Assembly (NCBI GenBank): GCA_949752735.1
Contig: OX457047.1
Span: 3,314,782 to 3,378,781 of the forward strand
Source of the DNA: Lumbricus terrestris
Lineage: Eukaryota; Annelida; Clitellata; Crassiclitellata; Lumbricidae
Length of the DNA: 64,000 nucleotides
Direction: 5' to 3'
How positions within the stretch are numbered: the stretch's first letter is position 1; every line of letters begins with the position of its first letter. Positions 22,016-35,004 of the stretch are shown in pieces. The position numbers were made by a program, and so were the translations under genes. The notes under the pieces are model-generated. The model was not told where the DNA came from, did not search any database, and was given only the letters and a program-made list of their open reading frames with translations.

Positions 22016-25000
22016 GTATGAGGCAGTTGTCCTATATATTGAACAATAGATTTTCGTCTATTGTTTGTTTGTTTGTATACGCGCACTTGCTATAGCGCCT
22101 CTCCAGCCCTCAACCGCCACTCAGAGGCACTCCCGACTACAGCGCGGACACTGCATCGGAGTTTCACGCCGAAGCGCTGAGCAATTGCGAGTGAAGGGCT
22201 TGTCCAAGGTCCCTACGCGGCGACTCGAGGTGGATTCGAACCTCGAACCTTCCGGCTTTAAGGCAACGACGCCACCACTGTGTAGTTTGCAATTAAATAG
22301 TTTAATTCTTTTCCCTCGTTCTGTATGCTTTGTTTTAGTCTCATGCGCCTTAATTCTTTTTCAGTTTTCGTAATAATTGTTTTTCTCTGTTTCTTCTTTA
22401 TTCTTTGTCTGCTTCTTCTTTCTCTTCTATCCTTTATTTTCCTATTGCCACTTCTCATTTCTTTTTCACCTTTTCCAATTAATATAATATATAATAGGCC
22501 TACGTCATGTTCGACATTTTTCATGTTTCCTTTCCTTGCTACAATTTGGTTCATTTTTATTTTCCATTCTCTATTTTTCAATTTTTCTTTCGTTCAGCTG
22601 CTTACTTCTGGTTTTCCTTTTCTTTTTTTCAGTTTGTTCAATTCCTTCTCATCGTTTAGGCCAATATATACTGACCGCGTGTATATATAGCCTACACAGG
22701 TAAACGCATGCAAGACTGGGTTGCCTCTTGGAATTGCATGGACGATCAAATTGGATTCATCATCAAATCAAATTCTGTTTAAGAAAGACACTGCTGCATG
22801 CAGGCTACAAATTTGATATAATATCGCATAAATATCCCGTTACACCCCGCTCTCCCTTATATATACTTCCAGAGTAAATGCACACAAGTGTATGCCATAG
22901 TATGCGACATAACATAGAATCTAATGGCGCTGAGTATAGCTATACGAGAGAACTTGCCCATTGCAATGTCCTTTAAGCTTATAATAATATATATATACAC
23001 AAACCGCATACATTCTAGCAACAGGCTGCAGAGCACGCCATAAATAATTCTAAATAGCAATCCACTACAACATGCCTCCACGATTATATTGCAGGCAGGA
23101 TTGGTCATCGATCACAACACGAAATGAATAATGCAATCTATATAATGTAAAAATTATGTATGGACTTATAGGTTGAAAATCCTTTTGTTGCATTGTCTGT
23201 CCATTCTCTCGTTTAACCGCATGCTCGGACTGTTGCTTCTAGTTTTTGAGGTTTGCCTTGTCGAATCGATATCGATCTGGTGCTAACGGTCATCCTCATA
23301 GGTCAATATATTATACTATACTATTTGTTAGTGGGAGCACTAGCTTGGGTCGGGAGCGCCACTGTTCAATTACAATTACAATATAGCATGAAAGTGCCTC
23401 GAAATCCAATAGCATTATAATAGACTTACTGTTTTAATCTTTAATTATTTTTAACTAGCTGGGGTACCCGGCGTTGCCCGGGAAATTTAGGATTCGACCC
23501 GCTCCCGGCCTCAACCCCACCACACCACGCCCCCACCCCTTCAGCCCCCACCCCAACACCCCATAGCACTCCGACCTCCACCGGTACGCCACCCGTGAAA
23601 TTAGGGTTTTCGGGAAAAATTCCCCTCTGATCCCCACCCCTCTTGCCCACACCCAACCCTCCCCTCCCCCCACCGCCCACCCTCTCCCCACCTCACCACA
23701 CCCACACCGACCCACCCCTACCTTCGCCTCCCCACCCCACCCCACCATCCCCCACCCCACAACGCCCCGCCGCACTCCGACCTCCACAGGTTCGCCACCC
23801 GTGAAATTTGGGTTTTGGTACCAATTCCTCCCTACCTAACCCCTCCCCACCCCTCCCCCCACCCTCTCCCCACCCTCTCCCCCACCTCATCCCACCACAC
23901 CGACCTGCACCCGTACGCCACCCGTGAAATTATGATTTTCATGAAAAATACATCATTTGTGCTCGCAATTTATATAATGACCATGCAAGCGTTTAAAAAG
24001 GTGTTTAAGAAACTGCCGTCTCAGTGTTTTCGGCCCCCACCCTGGCCCTCTTGGTGGTAGAGATTCGCCAACCACTGATCCGGGTGGTTCTGATGGCCCT
24101 CTATCTAGGTAAAAAAAATTGTATCAATGGCTGCGTTTTTTTGAAAAACATTTGGGGGGTTTCGCCCCCACCCTGACCCCCATGGTGGTAGAGAATCGCC
24201 AACCCCTCGACTTTGTGTCTCCTGTCGAGACCTACACAGTATTGAAGGTTTGGAGTGAAAAGCTCAAAAACTGTGGAAATGCATCCCGAACAAACAGACA
24301 GACAGACACACAGAATCTTCTCTTTATTTATATAGATATTTTGAAACAATAGTAATGATAGATAATAAAAAAATAAAGAAATTAATGTCATCTATAGGCT
24401 GTAGCTTCTATAGTCTTAGAGTACGTTTCCATTCAATTGCTTTTACAAATAACGAAAATTAATCAGCATCGATTCTTTCATTGACTCAACATACAACAGC
24501 GTTTGACTCTTGACCTTGAAATTTGAGCCAGTTCTACAGTGCCCTTGACCTTTGTCTGCTTCAGGTGACCTTTCGCGTTCCGATGAGTCATCCATTCTTC
24601 GTGTGCAATCGTGGTTGGTCGTCCTGCGACCCGGTTCGAACCCGGGCAACGTACGGACTGGACTGTCATCCACTGAGCCCCGGCGACCCCTGCGTCTCCC
24701 TAACCCAGATGATACCCCAACGGAGCCCTTCCTCTTCCCCTGCCACCCATCCTCCTCCACCTCATCCTCAGGCCACGCCTCGAACCACATCCTCCGCAAC
24801 CACCACCCTGCAGCCTTCCGAATACTCGTCGCAGCATCACACGTCGCTTTGGCAACCACATCTCGCAGCAGCAGCAGCAACCACAACGGAAGATGAGGAT
24901 GAAGAAGAAGACGAGGATGACGAGAATGAGGAAGAGGAGAGGTTATCGTCATCTACTGCAGCGTGTGTGGATGTTGAATCGACACCAGCTGCAGGATCAT

Positions 25001-25161
25001 CAGCAACGGAGTTGAAGACGACGGTTGCAGTTGAGGCTGAAGCGGAGGAGGAGGAAGAAGAGGAGATAAACGTGGATAAAGAAGATGATGATGATGAAAA
25101 TGCGCGAACGATTCCTGTTGCAGCAACCGGTCGTGGAGATGGAGTCACTCCAGGGGACTGA
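20558..25161 (+). CDS. ATXN1L-like: Ataxin-1 / ATXN1L-like AXH-domain protein, two coding exons
   Basis: Predicted nuclear, RNA- and cofactor-binding repressor partner of the Ataxin-1/BOAT family, which works with Capicua and other repressors. Exons 20558-22015 and 24565-25161 join in phase 0 (donor CGG|GTATGA, acceptor CTTCAG|GTG), giving about 684 aa, close to the usual ATXN1L length. The AXH domain spans roughly residues 418-535. Its first half, starting at RGSLIQLADGTLKRVEDL, closes exon 1; its second half (SHPFFVCNRGWSSC, then GDPCVSL) opens exon 2. The N-terminal 415 residues are Ser/Pro/His-rich and probably disordered. The C-terminus is low complexity with two acidic runs (about 595-620 and 650-670). 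No polyglutamine tract and no basic C-terminal nuclear signal is visible. The start is the first ATG after an in-frame stop at 20498. Whether it equals ATXN1 or ATXN1L is not decidable, because invertebrates usually have one pre-duplication gene. Confidence 0.9.
22072..22285 (-). mobile_element. tRNA-derived SINE in the Ataxin-1-like intron
   Basis: GGTGGCGTCGTTGCC head with GGTTCGAATCC B box on the minus strand, and tail GGCGCTATAGCAAGTGCGC. Antisense to the host gene. Confidence 0.7.
23455..24336 (-). mobile_element. Non-autonomous Helitron, complete ends
   Basis: Minus strand: host A then TCTATATAAATAAAGAGAAG at the 5' end, GC hairpin CCCGGGCAACGCCGGG near the 3' end, terminal CTAG followed by host T. 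This is the textbook A|TC...CTAG|T arrangement with no target duplication. The interior has C-rich direct repeats (GTGAAATTAGGGTTTTCGGG type). Confidence 0.85.
24565..25161 (+). CDS. ATXN1L-like: Ataxin-1-like exon 2 (second half of AXH and acidic tail)
   Basis: Acceptor CTGCTTCAG precedes VTFRVPMSHPFF, the expected continuation of the AXH fold. After about 49 AXH residues the protein becomes Ser/Pro/His-rich and then strongly Glu/Asp-rich, ending in TGA at 25159-25161. No further exon is needed. Confidence 0.87.
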   Translation: MTFRVPMSHPFFVCNRGWSSCDPVRTRATYGLDCHPLSPGDPCVSLTQMIPQRSPSSSPATHPPPPHPQATPRTTSSATTTLQPSEYSSQHHTSLWQPHLAAAAATTTEDEDEEEDEDDENEEEERLSSSTAACVDVESTPAAGSSATELKTTVAVEAEAEEEEEEEINVDKEDDDDENARTIPVAATGRGDGVTPGD

Positions 25162-27436
25162 CGCGGTGGACTTTAGTTCCATCACGCTCTTCAAGCTGTT
25201 CCTGAACAACGAAAACCAAATATGAACAACTTTAGGGATGTTTATTTTAAACAGATCATTATAATGTAAACGCAATCTGAACGGTTTTACGAATTTTCCT
25301 TCACAACTTTTTGCATGTGAATCAAAAAAATAATCAAGTTGTGATAGGTCTATACTCATATTAAAAGTAGCTTATGAATGAAGCAAGGTATGACATTTTC
25401 GGAAATGTTGATTTTATACCGTGATGGCTTTCCAGAGTTTACAAGAAACCTAATAATAATGTAAACCAAATAATTATGAACAACTTTAGAAATGCTTATT
25501 TTAAACAGTTCATACACATGTTAAGTAAGTCTGAACAAGTTCTATTGAAAGCTCCCTCTCAACAAATCTTCATGTGAGCCGCCCACATAATAAGCAAGCC
25601 TATAGCAATGCTCATGACGGTTTATAAAATTATTGTAAGCAAGGTATAAAATATTTAGAGACGATTATTTTCCGGTGTTTATTTATCAATGTTTATTTTC
25701 TCATGTTATAATTTCCAATGTTTATTTTAAAGCGTTTTTTCTCCGGTGTTTATTTCCCACTGCTGATTCGTGAAAGGAACTAGTGTATAAGAAAGAGTTC
25801 CGAAATGTAAACCAAAGATGAGCGACAACTTATAACTGACTGTTAATCCGTTGATGTTTTTATTCATTGTATACATACGCGCAATCACAGAACATATTCG
25901 TCAAAACCAAAGAATTGTACAGTTTATTTGAACAGAACTGTTGTGTTTATAGCAGAGAACCAGCGTCGCTCATGCATGAGAGAGCACGCAGACTGCTTTA
26001 TCGTAATCGTATTCTAATTGTAATTAACGATGCAGTTGTCTTTATAACCGGAAATTCGTTAGAGGCCACCACACATAATTATAAATTATAACACTGGAGC
26101 TAACGTTAGGGGACACGACAGTCGAATGGATGTAATCGAGTACTCGGCCTGAAAAACGGTTAATGTGTAAGGATCTTGAGCAAGTCCTTCAGGCCTTCAC
26201 GTTATGGTCTTGCTTGTACTTCTGAACTTCATCAAAACAACTTAGGCATACATGTATATCGTATTCGGAGCCTCCGAGAGGGGAGCCGAGGGCAAATGTC
26301 CCAGGGCTCGGTTACTTTCAGGGCCCCGGGCTATGTAGTTACATAATTTTATTATGTGCGACTTGTTAACAATTATTAATATTAATTTACTATGTGAATT
26401 TGTAAAAATTAATGTTCATTTATCATGTGCAATATTAAGATTTATAATATGCATTGTGAACATTAAATGAGATTTTCTGTACATATGTAATTTTGTCTTG
26501 TCGCGATTAAATTAAGAATAATAATTATATTCGTATGCATGCATGCATGGTTTTGCAATATCTTCGGACCGAAATCTCTAAGGAGATATTAAAGAAGTCT
26601 TTGGTTGATTCGCAAATATACAAACTTATGAACTTATGAATCTTGTGCTTAAATATTTGTGTTGGATTCGTGTTCAGCCAACAATAATTAGGCTATGTTT
26701 TAACATGGAGCTCAAAATTAGTATAGTTTATGACAGTGCTGTCCAACCTTTTGGTACCAAGGGTCGCAAAAGCAAAATTCTTGAAGCCAAGGGCCGCAGC
26801 AGAAAATTCAAAAGCACTGGCTACAATTTATTGATAATTATAGGCCTATAATATATTAACATTGAAACGAGTATTGAAATTTAATATGGAATGATTATAA
26901 CCCATCAATCTAGCTATTTAGGCCTACATATGAAATTTATTTAGGCCTATCGACGGTTCAAGATAACTAATCAGAGATGCTTTCGATTCAGGAGTGGCCA
27001 AAGAGGAAAGTCTTGATGTTTATGGAAGAGTTCGACAAGTCCCACAGGAATAGCACAAATGAATAATAGCATGTGGACTAAACAAATCACGATTGTCATG
27101 CTTCACTTCTGGCAGTGCGTTTGCAGGCGGTTCAATAAAGTACATACTTACTTACTTGCTTACTTACTTATTTACTTACTTACTTACTTAAAATAGTATA
27201 GTTGAGCACCAAAATGTGAAAAGGTGGCGTTTATCCCTGACTTGAACTCGGTTTCGTTGCCCAGACACATGCAAGTTTGTCTGGCTCAACTCTTCATTAC
27301 GTCGAGCAGACAATATATGTTCTTTGCTAAGATCCACTCTGTATGACTGGGGCGAGTTTCCATCCTTCTGCTCTAGCTTTCATGAAAATTCGTCGAAGCC
27401 CGAATCTCGGTCTGAAGATATAGCAGTCATATAAAA
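25162..27436. other. Downstream of the Ataxin-1-like gene; no gene seen
   Basis: AT-rich. Repeated GTTTATTTTC/GTTTATTTCC phrases at 25670-25765. A probable hAT end CAGTGCTGTCCAACCTTTTGG at about 26734 and a related end near 26260-26335. A (CTTA)n tract at 27140-27190. Confidence 0.4.
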
Positions 27437-27437
27437 T

Positions 27438-27740
27438 ATTATGGTCGTCGGACCAGAATGAGCAAAGACATCGCCATTTCGTCGTCAACTCTTATTACCG
27501 TACTAAACTAAACGGACCTCGCAAACCCTCCCAAACCGTTCACTTCAAGTCAGTCCCTGAGAGGTGTACCGTATAGGCTACAGAGTTACAGCACGTCTGC
27601 AAGTGACTGCGACCATTCTTTGGAGAGATAATATTATAAATTATCCGAGTTCTAGTTCTAAGGATTTAAAAAACCGATAAGAGACCCTATCGATAGGGTC
27701 GACGAATGGCGATGTCTTTGCTCATTCTGGTCAGACGACT
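27438..27740. mobile_element. MITE with about 40-bp inverted ends
   Basis: GACCAGAATGAGCAAAGACA followed by TCGCCATT near 27450-27480 is repeated inverted near 27704-27735. The exact termini and target duplication are unclear. Confidence 0.6.
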
Positions 27741-27927
27741 ATGACTATGTTGTGGTAAGTTTATTCGAAATCCAAATGTTCTGTGATTCAAGAAGCTCGA
27801 CTGCATATATCAGGCAATAATATTGCAGTTGCAATAATAATTATAAATATATCTTCCGCTATGGCACGATGTTGTTTAATATGCAGGGTACATGTATATC
27901 AAACGCTAGCGCATCAAAAACCAAACC

Positions 27928-27929
<2 letters not shown>

Positions 27930-27994
<65 letters not shown>
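27930..27994 (+). repeat. (ATT)n microsatellite
   Basis: About 21 units. Confidence 0.95.
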
Positions 27995-27995
<1 letters not shown>

Positions 27996-28394
27996 GGTCA
28001 ATATCAAGGCAGTGAAGGTACATGGAACCATGGACAGTAGACTATATATGTTCCAAATTACATAGAGTCAAGCAATGTTCCGCAGCGAAAAGTACAACAA
28101 AAGCCAAAGTATATTTAATTCCTTTCTATCGGGCGCAATATTTATTTATTTATTATAGGCATTTGCATAGCACCCATAAAGACTATGTTCTGATGAGAGG
28201 CTAGCAATCAACACGACAAAGAGAGTGCGAATGATTTAAACGCAATAATATGTCGCGAACTTTATGGGACAGGTTTTAAACCGCTCCATGTCAATTAGGG
28301 AACGAAGTAATGAACTCATAGATCTACATGTTGCCTGTGGAAAGTTCGTTATATATCTTCAATTGCCATGTGTATTGCATTTCTGTATTGCCTT

Positions 28395-29045
28395 GCCTTT
28401 CGTCGCTAATATGTCCTCCATTTCCTCGCCTCGCCTTGCTTGATTCTCCTCACCTTGCCTCGCATCACCTTGCCCCTCTGTCTTCCCTGTGTATGGTAAG
28501 CTTATACATGTAGCTGTATTCACTTGCATTCGTCGTTGTGTCCTCCCTTGCCTCGTCTCGCCTGGTCTTGATTCCTCTCGCCTTGCCGCACCTTGCCTTG
28601 CTCTGTCTCGACCCGCCTCGCCTTGATTCGCCTTGCCTTACTCGCCTTTCTTTACCTTGCCTCACCTCGCCCTGCTTCGCCTTGCCCTGTCTCGTTTCGC
28701 CCTGCCTTGATTCGCCTCGCCTTGCCTTGCCTCACCTTGTCTCGTCTCGTCTCTCCTCGCCTAGCCACGCCTCGTCTTGCCTTGCCTAGTCTCGCCCCGC
28801 CTAGCCTCGTCTTGCCTTGCCTTGTTTCACCTCGCCATGCTTCGCCTTGCCTTGCCTTGCCTCTCCTCGCCCTGTCTAGCCTTGCTTTGTCTCGCCTCGC
28901 CTTGATTCGTCTTGCCTTGTCTCACCTCGCCTTGATTCACCTTGCCCTGTTTCGCCTCGCCTTGATTTGCCTTGCCTTGATTCGCCTTGCCCTGCCTTGT
29001 CTCGCCTTGTTTCGCCTTGTCTCGCCTTTTCTCGCCTTCATTGCC
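28395..29045 (+). repeat. (CTTGC/CTCGC)n pentanucleotide-derived array
   Basis: About 650 bp of CGCCTTGCCTTGCCTCGCC-like sequence. Leu/Ala/Pro-rich plus and Arg/Ala/Lys-rich minus frames are artefacts. Confidence 0.9.
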
Positions 29046-29600
29046 ATCGTCGTCGTCGTCTCGTCTACTGTAGTCGTAAGTTGACCGAGTCGTGCGGAGC
29101 GTGAACCGAACAAAAAGCTATTGTTCGAAGCGTCGTCATGCCGCCATATCTGCCCCAACGGGGTCCCCCCTTCCCCAACGGCGGGGAGCGGTGCGGAGTC
29201 GTTCGGGTGGGTCATGGGACACCCGGGGTGGGGGTGGGGAGGGGTGGGGCACCCGGAGTTCATCCGTGTCTGCAGCAGCAGTAGCAGCCGTCATAAAACT
29301 TGATGCGATTGAGGAAGACTGGTCGACGGACGTTCGAGTAATAAATCAGAGGAAATTGTACAGCGGCTCAAAAAGATTGGTTTGTACGAGGTCCTCTGGG
29401 GGTCACCGGGTTTCACCCTGCGTCGGCAGGCTGTCCCGTCTAGGCAGACGACGCCGACGACGACCCATCGAAGCCCCACCTGCCCCTCCCACCATCCCTC
29501 CGAGGGGTCCGCCGCCGCAACCGTCAACCTCACCCCTCTCCCTGTCTGGCTTGATCGCTCCGTCTCCTACTCCTAAAGCTGTCTGTCCTGTATGCATGCA
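29046..29600. other. CpG-rich unassigned stretch
   Basis: CpG-dense and less repetitive than its neighbours; a 211-codon frame covers it but ends in a (CTG)n run and shows no known domain. It could be a regulatory CpG cluster or an exon I cannot recognise. Confidence 0.3.
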
Positions 29601-29631
29601 TGGCTTAATTGCTCCATTGGCGACGAGGCTG

Positions 29632-29635
29632 TTAC

Positions 29636-29669
<34 letters not shown>

Positions 29670-29682
29670 GCTGCTGCTGCTG
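29632..29682 (+). repeat. (CTG)n trinucleotide tract
   Basis: About 17 units with one CTA. Confidence 0.95.
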
Positions 29683-29744
29683 GTGAAGCGATGGACAGAC
29701 GAACGTCATATAAGGATGATACGATAGTAGCTGAGAAACGATTG

Positions 29745-30090
29745 GAGAATGGATGGATGGGTAAATGGATGGGTGGATGGATGGGTGGGTTGGTTGGAAG
29801 GATGGGTGGATTGGATGGGTGAATGGATGGGTAGATGGATTGTTGGGTGGATTGGTAAATGGATGGATAGATAAATGAGTACATGGATGGGTAGATGGGT
29901 AAATGGTTGGTTCGATGGATGGGTAAGTGAATGGGTGGTAGATGAGTACATGAATTGGTAGATGGATGGGTAGATGAATTGGTAAATGGATGTTCAGATG
30001 GATGAGTGCATAGATGGGTAGATGGATCGGTGGGTGACTGGGTAGATGGCTGGTTCGATGGATGGGTAGAGATGAATGGGTGGATGGATG
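29745..30090 (+). repeat. (GGAT/GGGT)n array
   Basis: About 350 bp of GATGGATGGGTAGATGG-like units. Confidence 0.93.
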
Positions 30091-30179
30091 GTCTGCATGG
30101 ATGTTTTGTGTGCTTAATCCATTCATAATGATATCAACGTAATATTATTGTGCAGTTATCAGCAGCCCAACTGTCTTTG

Positions 30180-30275
30180 CTTTTTTTTATCTGACTTCCT
30201 TTCTCCCCCCTCTCTCCTCTCGTCTATCATCCGTCTCTACCTTTGTCTCTGTCACTCTCTCTGTCACTCTCTCTG

Positions 30276-30366
<91 letters not shown>

Positions 30367-30446
30367 CTCTCTCTCTCTCTCTCTGTAACTCTCTCTCCCT
30401 CTATCTCTCTTTCTTTCTCTCTCTTTCCTCCCTCCCTCCCTCTCTT

Positions 30447-30528
<82 letters not shown>

Positions 30529-30800
30529 TCTCTGTAACTCTCTCTCCCTCTATCTCTCTTTCTTTCTCTCTCTCTTTCCTCCCTCCCTCCCTCTCTTTCT
30601 CTGTCTCCCTCCCTCTCTCTCTCTCTCTTTCTCTCTTCCTCCCTCTCTCTCCCCTCCTTTCTCCCTCCCTCCCTACCTCCCTCCCTCCTTCCCTCCCTCT
30701 CTCTTTCTCTCTCCCTCCCTCCCTCCCTCCTTCCCTTCTTTCCTCCCTGCCTATACCTCTCTACTTTCTCTCCCTCGCTCCCCCCATCTCTCTCTCTCTT
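30180..30800 (+). repeat. (CT)n/(CTCC)n pyrimidine tract
   Basis: Contains two near-copies of a TCTCTGTAACTCTCTC ... CCTCCCTCCCTC block (30380-30440 and 30530-30600). Confidence 0.95.
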
Positions 30801-31239
30801 GCTTTGTGTCCATCCATCTGTTCTTATACTTCTGTCTCTTTCCTGTGTCCCTTTACTCTTATGTTCCTCTGCCTTCCTGCATGCCAGCTAATCCTAAACC
30901 TCTCAATGTCATCACGTCTCAATTCGCCTGCTCCTCTAGCCGTATGTCCCTCTCTCCGTCTCTTTGTCCTTCTGCCTCCGTCCTTTCTGTCCTAATAGTC
31001 CGTTTTATCTCTGCACCATCTCCGTCTCTCTTCAAACAAGGGATCATTCAGTCAATCTGATACTATCAAAGTATCTGATACTATCAAAATAGCCGTCGAA
31101 ACCCATTCTCAGCCTGTCATTTCCCGTTCTTACATTCGCAAATCTTCGGCCCTCGCCCGTGTCATTGACCTCTCCGGCTCCGTTTCCGTATTCCCCTATC
31201 GCTTTTTCTCTCTAGCTGTTACTCTAAGACTCACTCCTT

Positions 31240-31799
<560 letters not shown>

Positions 31800-31800
<1 letters not shown>

Positions 31801-32400
31801 ATGCCTCCGTCCGCCGGACCGTCGTCCTCTCAGCGGAGGTGACAAGAGCGGCGGACGTACCGCCATGCCACCGACACCGATCGACGTTCCGTTCGGAATT
31901 AGATTCCCATTTGGACCGTCTCCGGAGAGAGATTAATGGTGACCCGACGTGGCCGCCGCGCTAGGGACGACCAGGTCCGAAGGCCAACAATATCCGGCGC
32001 CCCCGGCTGAACCCGGCCGTCTCGCGTCGGTGAAGACGCCAATTGCTTGGGCGTGTCTAACGGGGCACCGCGTCCGGGATAGCGACGGGTGGACGAGGCG
32101 GACTGCGCGGCCCTCCAGCCCCGCCGATGGGACGGACGGACGGGCGGGCGGACGGACGGACTCAGGCGAGGAGTTTATCGACGCGTTTTCGACCGCAAAG
32201 CTGTACGGTCAGTGGCGGTGGAAATTGTAACTAAATCCACTATTAAGTTGGAATTGGTGAGGCGGGGAGGGTGTGAAGAGATATGGGATGTGATGGGATG
32301 GGGAGCGAGAGTGGGAGGGAGGGTTGGAGGGAGTGAAGGGTGGAGGAGTCCACTATTAAGCTAAGGCGTGTGGATGAATAGAAGGGGACGTCCAGAATAT
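31800..32400. other. CpG-rich unassigned stretch
   Basis: GC- and CpG-dense (CGGACGGACGGGCGGGCGG region near 32130-32160). No protein family recognised in any frame. Confidence 0.3.
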
Positions 32401-32727
32401 TCATCGTGATCTTCCGCTACAGACAGTGTCTCGTTGATGACTGACAGGAATGTGGTATAATAATTGTCGACGGCATGCATGTTGCATGTTGCAGGGTGGT
32501 ATGACTGTTAATATTGCGATGCGATAGTTTAATAATAATGAAATTGATTTAAAAGACCATTGCTGAAATTATGTATACCGAATGCATAATTATTTATTTT
32601 TCCATTTATACCCAATAGTGTCCACAAATTCATATTCATTGGATCTGTGAACAAAAGACTAGAGAGATTGAATTTATAATAATAATGCTAAAGGTAGTAG
32701 CCTATTGTGGTAGTAGTGTTAGTGGTG

Positions 32728-32756
32728 TTAGTAGTAGTAGTAGTAGTAGTAGTAGT

Positions 32757-32797
<41 letters not shown>

Positions 32798-32890
32798 CAG
32801 TAGTTGTTGTAGTAGTAGTAGTAGTTGTAGTAGTAGTTGTAGTAGTAGCTGTGGTAGCTGTAGTAGCTGTAGTAGCACTGTAGCAGCAGC
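32728..32890 (+). repeat. (TAG)n/(CAG)n trinucleotide array
   Basis: About 160 bp. The CAG run is not inside a supported coding exon. Confidence 0.95.
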
Positions 32891-33414
32891 AGAAGCATTA
32901 GCAGCGGCAGCAGTATTTGAATGTCTGGTGAAGCCTACATGTAGGCTATATAGCACATTTGCCGCTAAGCAGTGAATGCTGTTATCTTGCAATTGACAAT
33001 AGCAGTGTGCACTGTGCAACACTAAAAGTCCCTGTTGCATGTATATCAGTGGTATAACCACAGCAGTATCTGGCATTCAATAGACATTGTTTTCAAGGAG
33101 TGGACGGGTACAATTATTTGATCAGTTATAGGGATGATAATTTACGGAAGTCCTGTGTTCAGACGAGTTGGTTGTAGAAAGCTATTAATGGCTCATATAA
33201 TACACAGACGAGGCAACGATGAAATTGCTTCCGATATGAGGATCAGCATTGCCTGATAAAAAAACCCTGGACACTCTGTCAGTAGAACTAATCACCTCGT
33301 GGTCCTTACAAGAATCAAAATATTATACATATATATATATATATGTATAATTTTATAATATATATATATATGAGTTCGTTCTGCATGCCATGGATATAAT
33401 TATATACATGTATA

Positions 33415-33734
33415 CACGGTGATTCGTAAAAAACGTTACCCTACATATTTTACTGTAACTCCGCCAAATATCGGGTTATGTCAACGAAATTCTAAGAGAG
33501 GGCGCAACTGTTTTTATGTTTAAACTTTAAACATTAAGGAAATTAAAATTTGTGTTCGAATTTACCTCCTTGCATGGGAGTTATACGCATGCGCGAAGGC
33601 GCATGCGGCAGTGCTTGATTTATTCAGCGGTGATGCGTTGATCCATTTCGTCCGATGCCTCCACAATTTGACGACACAACTCGTTGACATCACATATTCA
33701 AGATTTTTAAAGCATTTTCTTGCATGACTAGGTC
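33415..33734 (-). mobile_element. Tc1/mariner-type transposon remnant
   Basis: Starts after TA with CACGGTGATTCGTAAAAAAC. The minus strand encodes a decayed C-terminal IS630/Tc1-type transposase piece (ELCRQIVEASDEMDQRI, then HCRMRLRACV after a stop). Confidence 0.55.
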
Positions 33735-33736
33735 TA

Positions 33737-33914
33737 CAGGGTGCGCCAAAAAAGTAATCCCCTACAGTTTTCAGCCCATGCATATCTTGGCCAAAGATAC
33801 GAATTTTTAAATGAAACTTTACAGTCTTAAAGGCAATTCATATTTACGTACAATTCCTATGCTTGGCCAAGATATGGGTTAAAACCGTAGGGGATTTTTT
33901 TTTGGCGCACTTTG
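33737..33914. mobile_element. Palindromic mariner-type MITE, TA target
   Basis: Ends CAGGGTGCGCCAAAAAAGTA and GGGATTTTTTTTTGGCGCAC then TTTG, flanked by TA on both sides (33735-33736, 33915-33916). A half copy ends at 48554. Confidence 0.8.
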
Positions 33915-34465
33915 TACATGTCTTACAGACTTACAGTATACTGGATTTGAATGAGGGCTGTTGCGTGATCAAAAAGTTGGCGGAATGATATCAGGAGTTT
34001 CAGTTTCCAGTAACCCAACACTCCAACAGTCCCTCGAACTCTGTGCGCAGAAGCGCTATTCTCCCGGAAGATGACATACTCCACAAGATCACGAATGTCT
34101 AGAAAAATACCTTAATTGTATTAGTAAAACATCTTTGTCATAATTATTGTCCATTGATCTGAACATCTGATTCGATTAAATATATATGTTCGTACGAGCA
34201 CGAGCAGAGACCCGACAACAGGGCCGGCCTTAGCTAAAATGGCGCCCTAGGCAAAGCATGCATTTGGCGCCCCAGCATGCATTTGGCGCCATGGGCAAAG
34301 CATGCTTTGGGCACCTAGGGAAAAGCATACATTGGGCGCCCTCAGATCCCCACTCAAACTTAATTGTTCAGCCCACGTCAGAATCAAAAGATGAACCAGC
34401 CAGAGCCTTTAGCCTACACTCAACTGAGTAATTACATTTTTTTATTAGTACACTGAAGATACTAG

Positions 34466-34771
34466 CATGGACGGAGACCTAGGGGGACATGGGAGACGGT
34501 CCCTCCCCCCAATGGAAGTGTTGGGGGAGACGGCCCATGCATTTGTCCCCCCAATCGTTGAGCGTCAAGACTAAAAATAAAGGTCTTCAACTTTTTTGGC
34601 GGCGAAAATAGAAAATTTCGTCGAGATTTGGTCGGATGACTAAAAAAAGGTCATCAACTTTTTTGACGGCGAAAATAATTTTTTTGAGATTTCACCGGTC
34701 GTCAGAAAATTTTCGGAAAATCTCTCGTCTTTCCGTCCCCCCCCAAGTCTCGGCTTAGGTCTCCGCCTATG
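34466..34771. mobile_element. Nested palindromic hAT-type MITE
   Basis: CATGGACGGAGACCTAGG ... CTTAGGTCTCCGCCTATG; flanks GATACTAG and GAAAGTAG match at 6 of 8. Confidence 0.55.
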
Positions 34772-35004
34772 GAAAGTAGTGCACTAGTTGATAAAATTCA
34801 GTTTCGTGCACAATTGCTACCAGTGAAAAGGCCAGTAACATACATTTTTGTTCACTAGAATTTGGCGCCCCATGCAACTGCCTGCTTTGCCTGTGCCTGA
34901 GGCCAGCCCTGATCTTCGCTATCGATATTTTAGCGTCACGTAGTCTGAATATTATTACTAGCTGACGACTGGGCGCAAACAATGACAGATAAAGATGTTT
35001 CAGT

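Larger units (their letters stand above)
22016..24564 (+). other. Intron of the Ataxin-1-like gene
   Basis: 2.55-kb phase-0 intron interrupting the AXH domain. It contains a tRNA-derived SINE (about 22072-22285, antisense), a T-rich stretch (22290-22680), nothing recognisable from 22680 to 23450, and a Helitron (23455-24336, antisense). Confidence 0.8.

Noticed and set aside
24628..24660. tRNA B-box-like GGTTCGAACCC in Ataxin-1-like exon 2
   Set aside because: It encodes conserved AXH-domain residues and no tRNA fold or A box surrounds it.
29092..29727. 211-codon open frame with Pro/Arg-rich sequence
   Set aside because: Runs into a (CTG)n tract, overlaps frames on both strands, no recognisable domain or splice pattern. 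Kept only as a CpG-rich stretch.
32756..32790. CAG run as a polyglutamine exon
   Set aside because: Embedded in a TAG/CAG microsatellite with stops in the Gln frame and not linked to the Ataxin-1-like gene 8 kb away.
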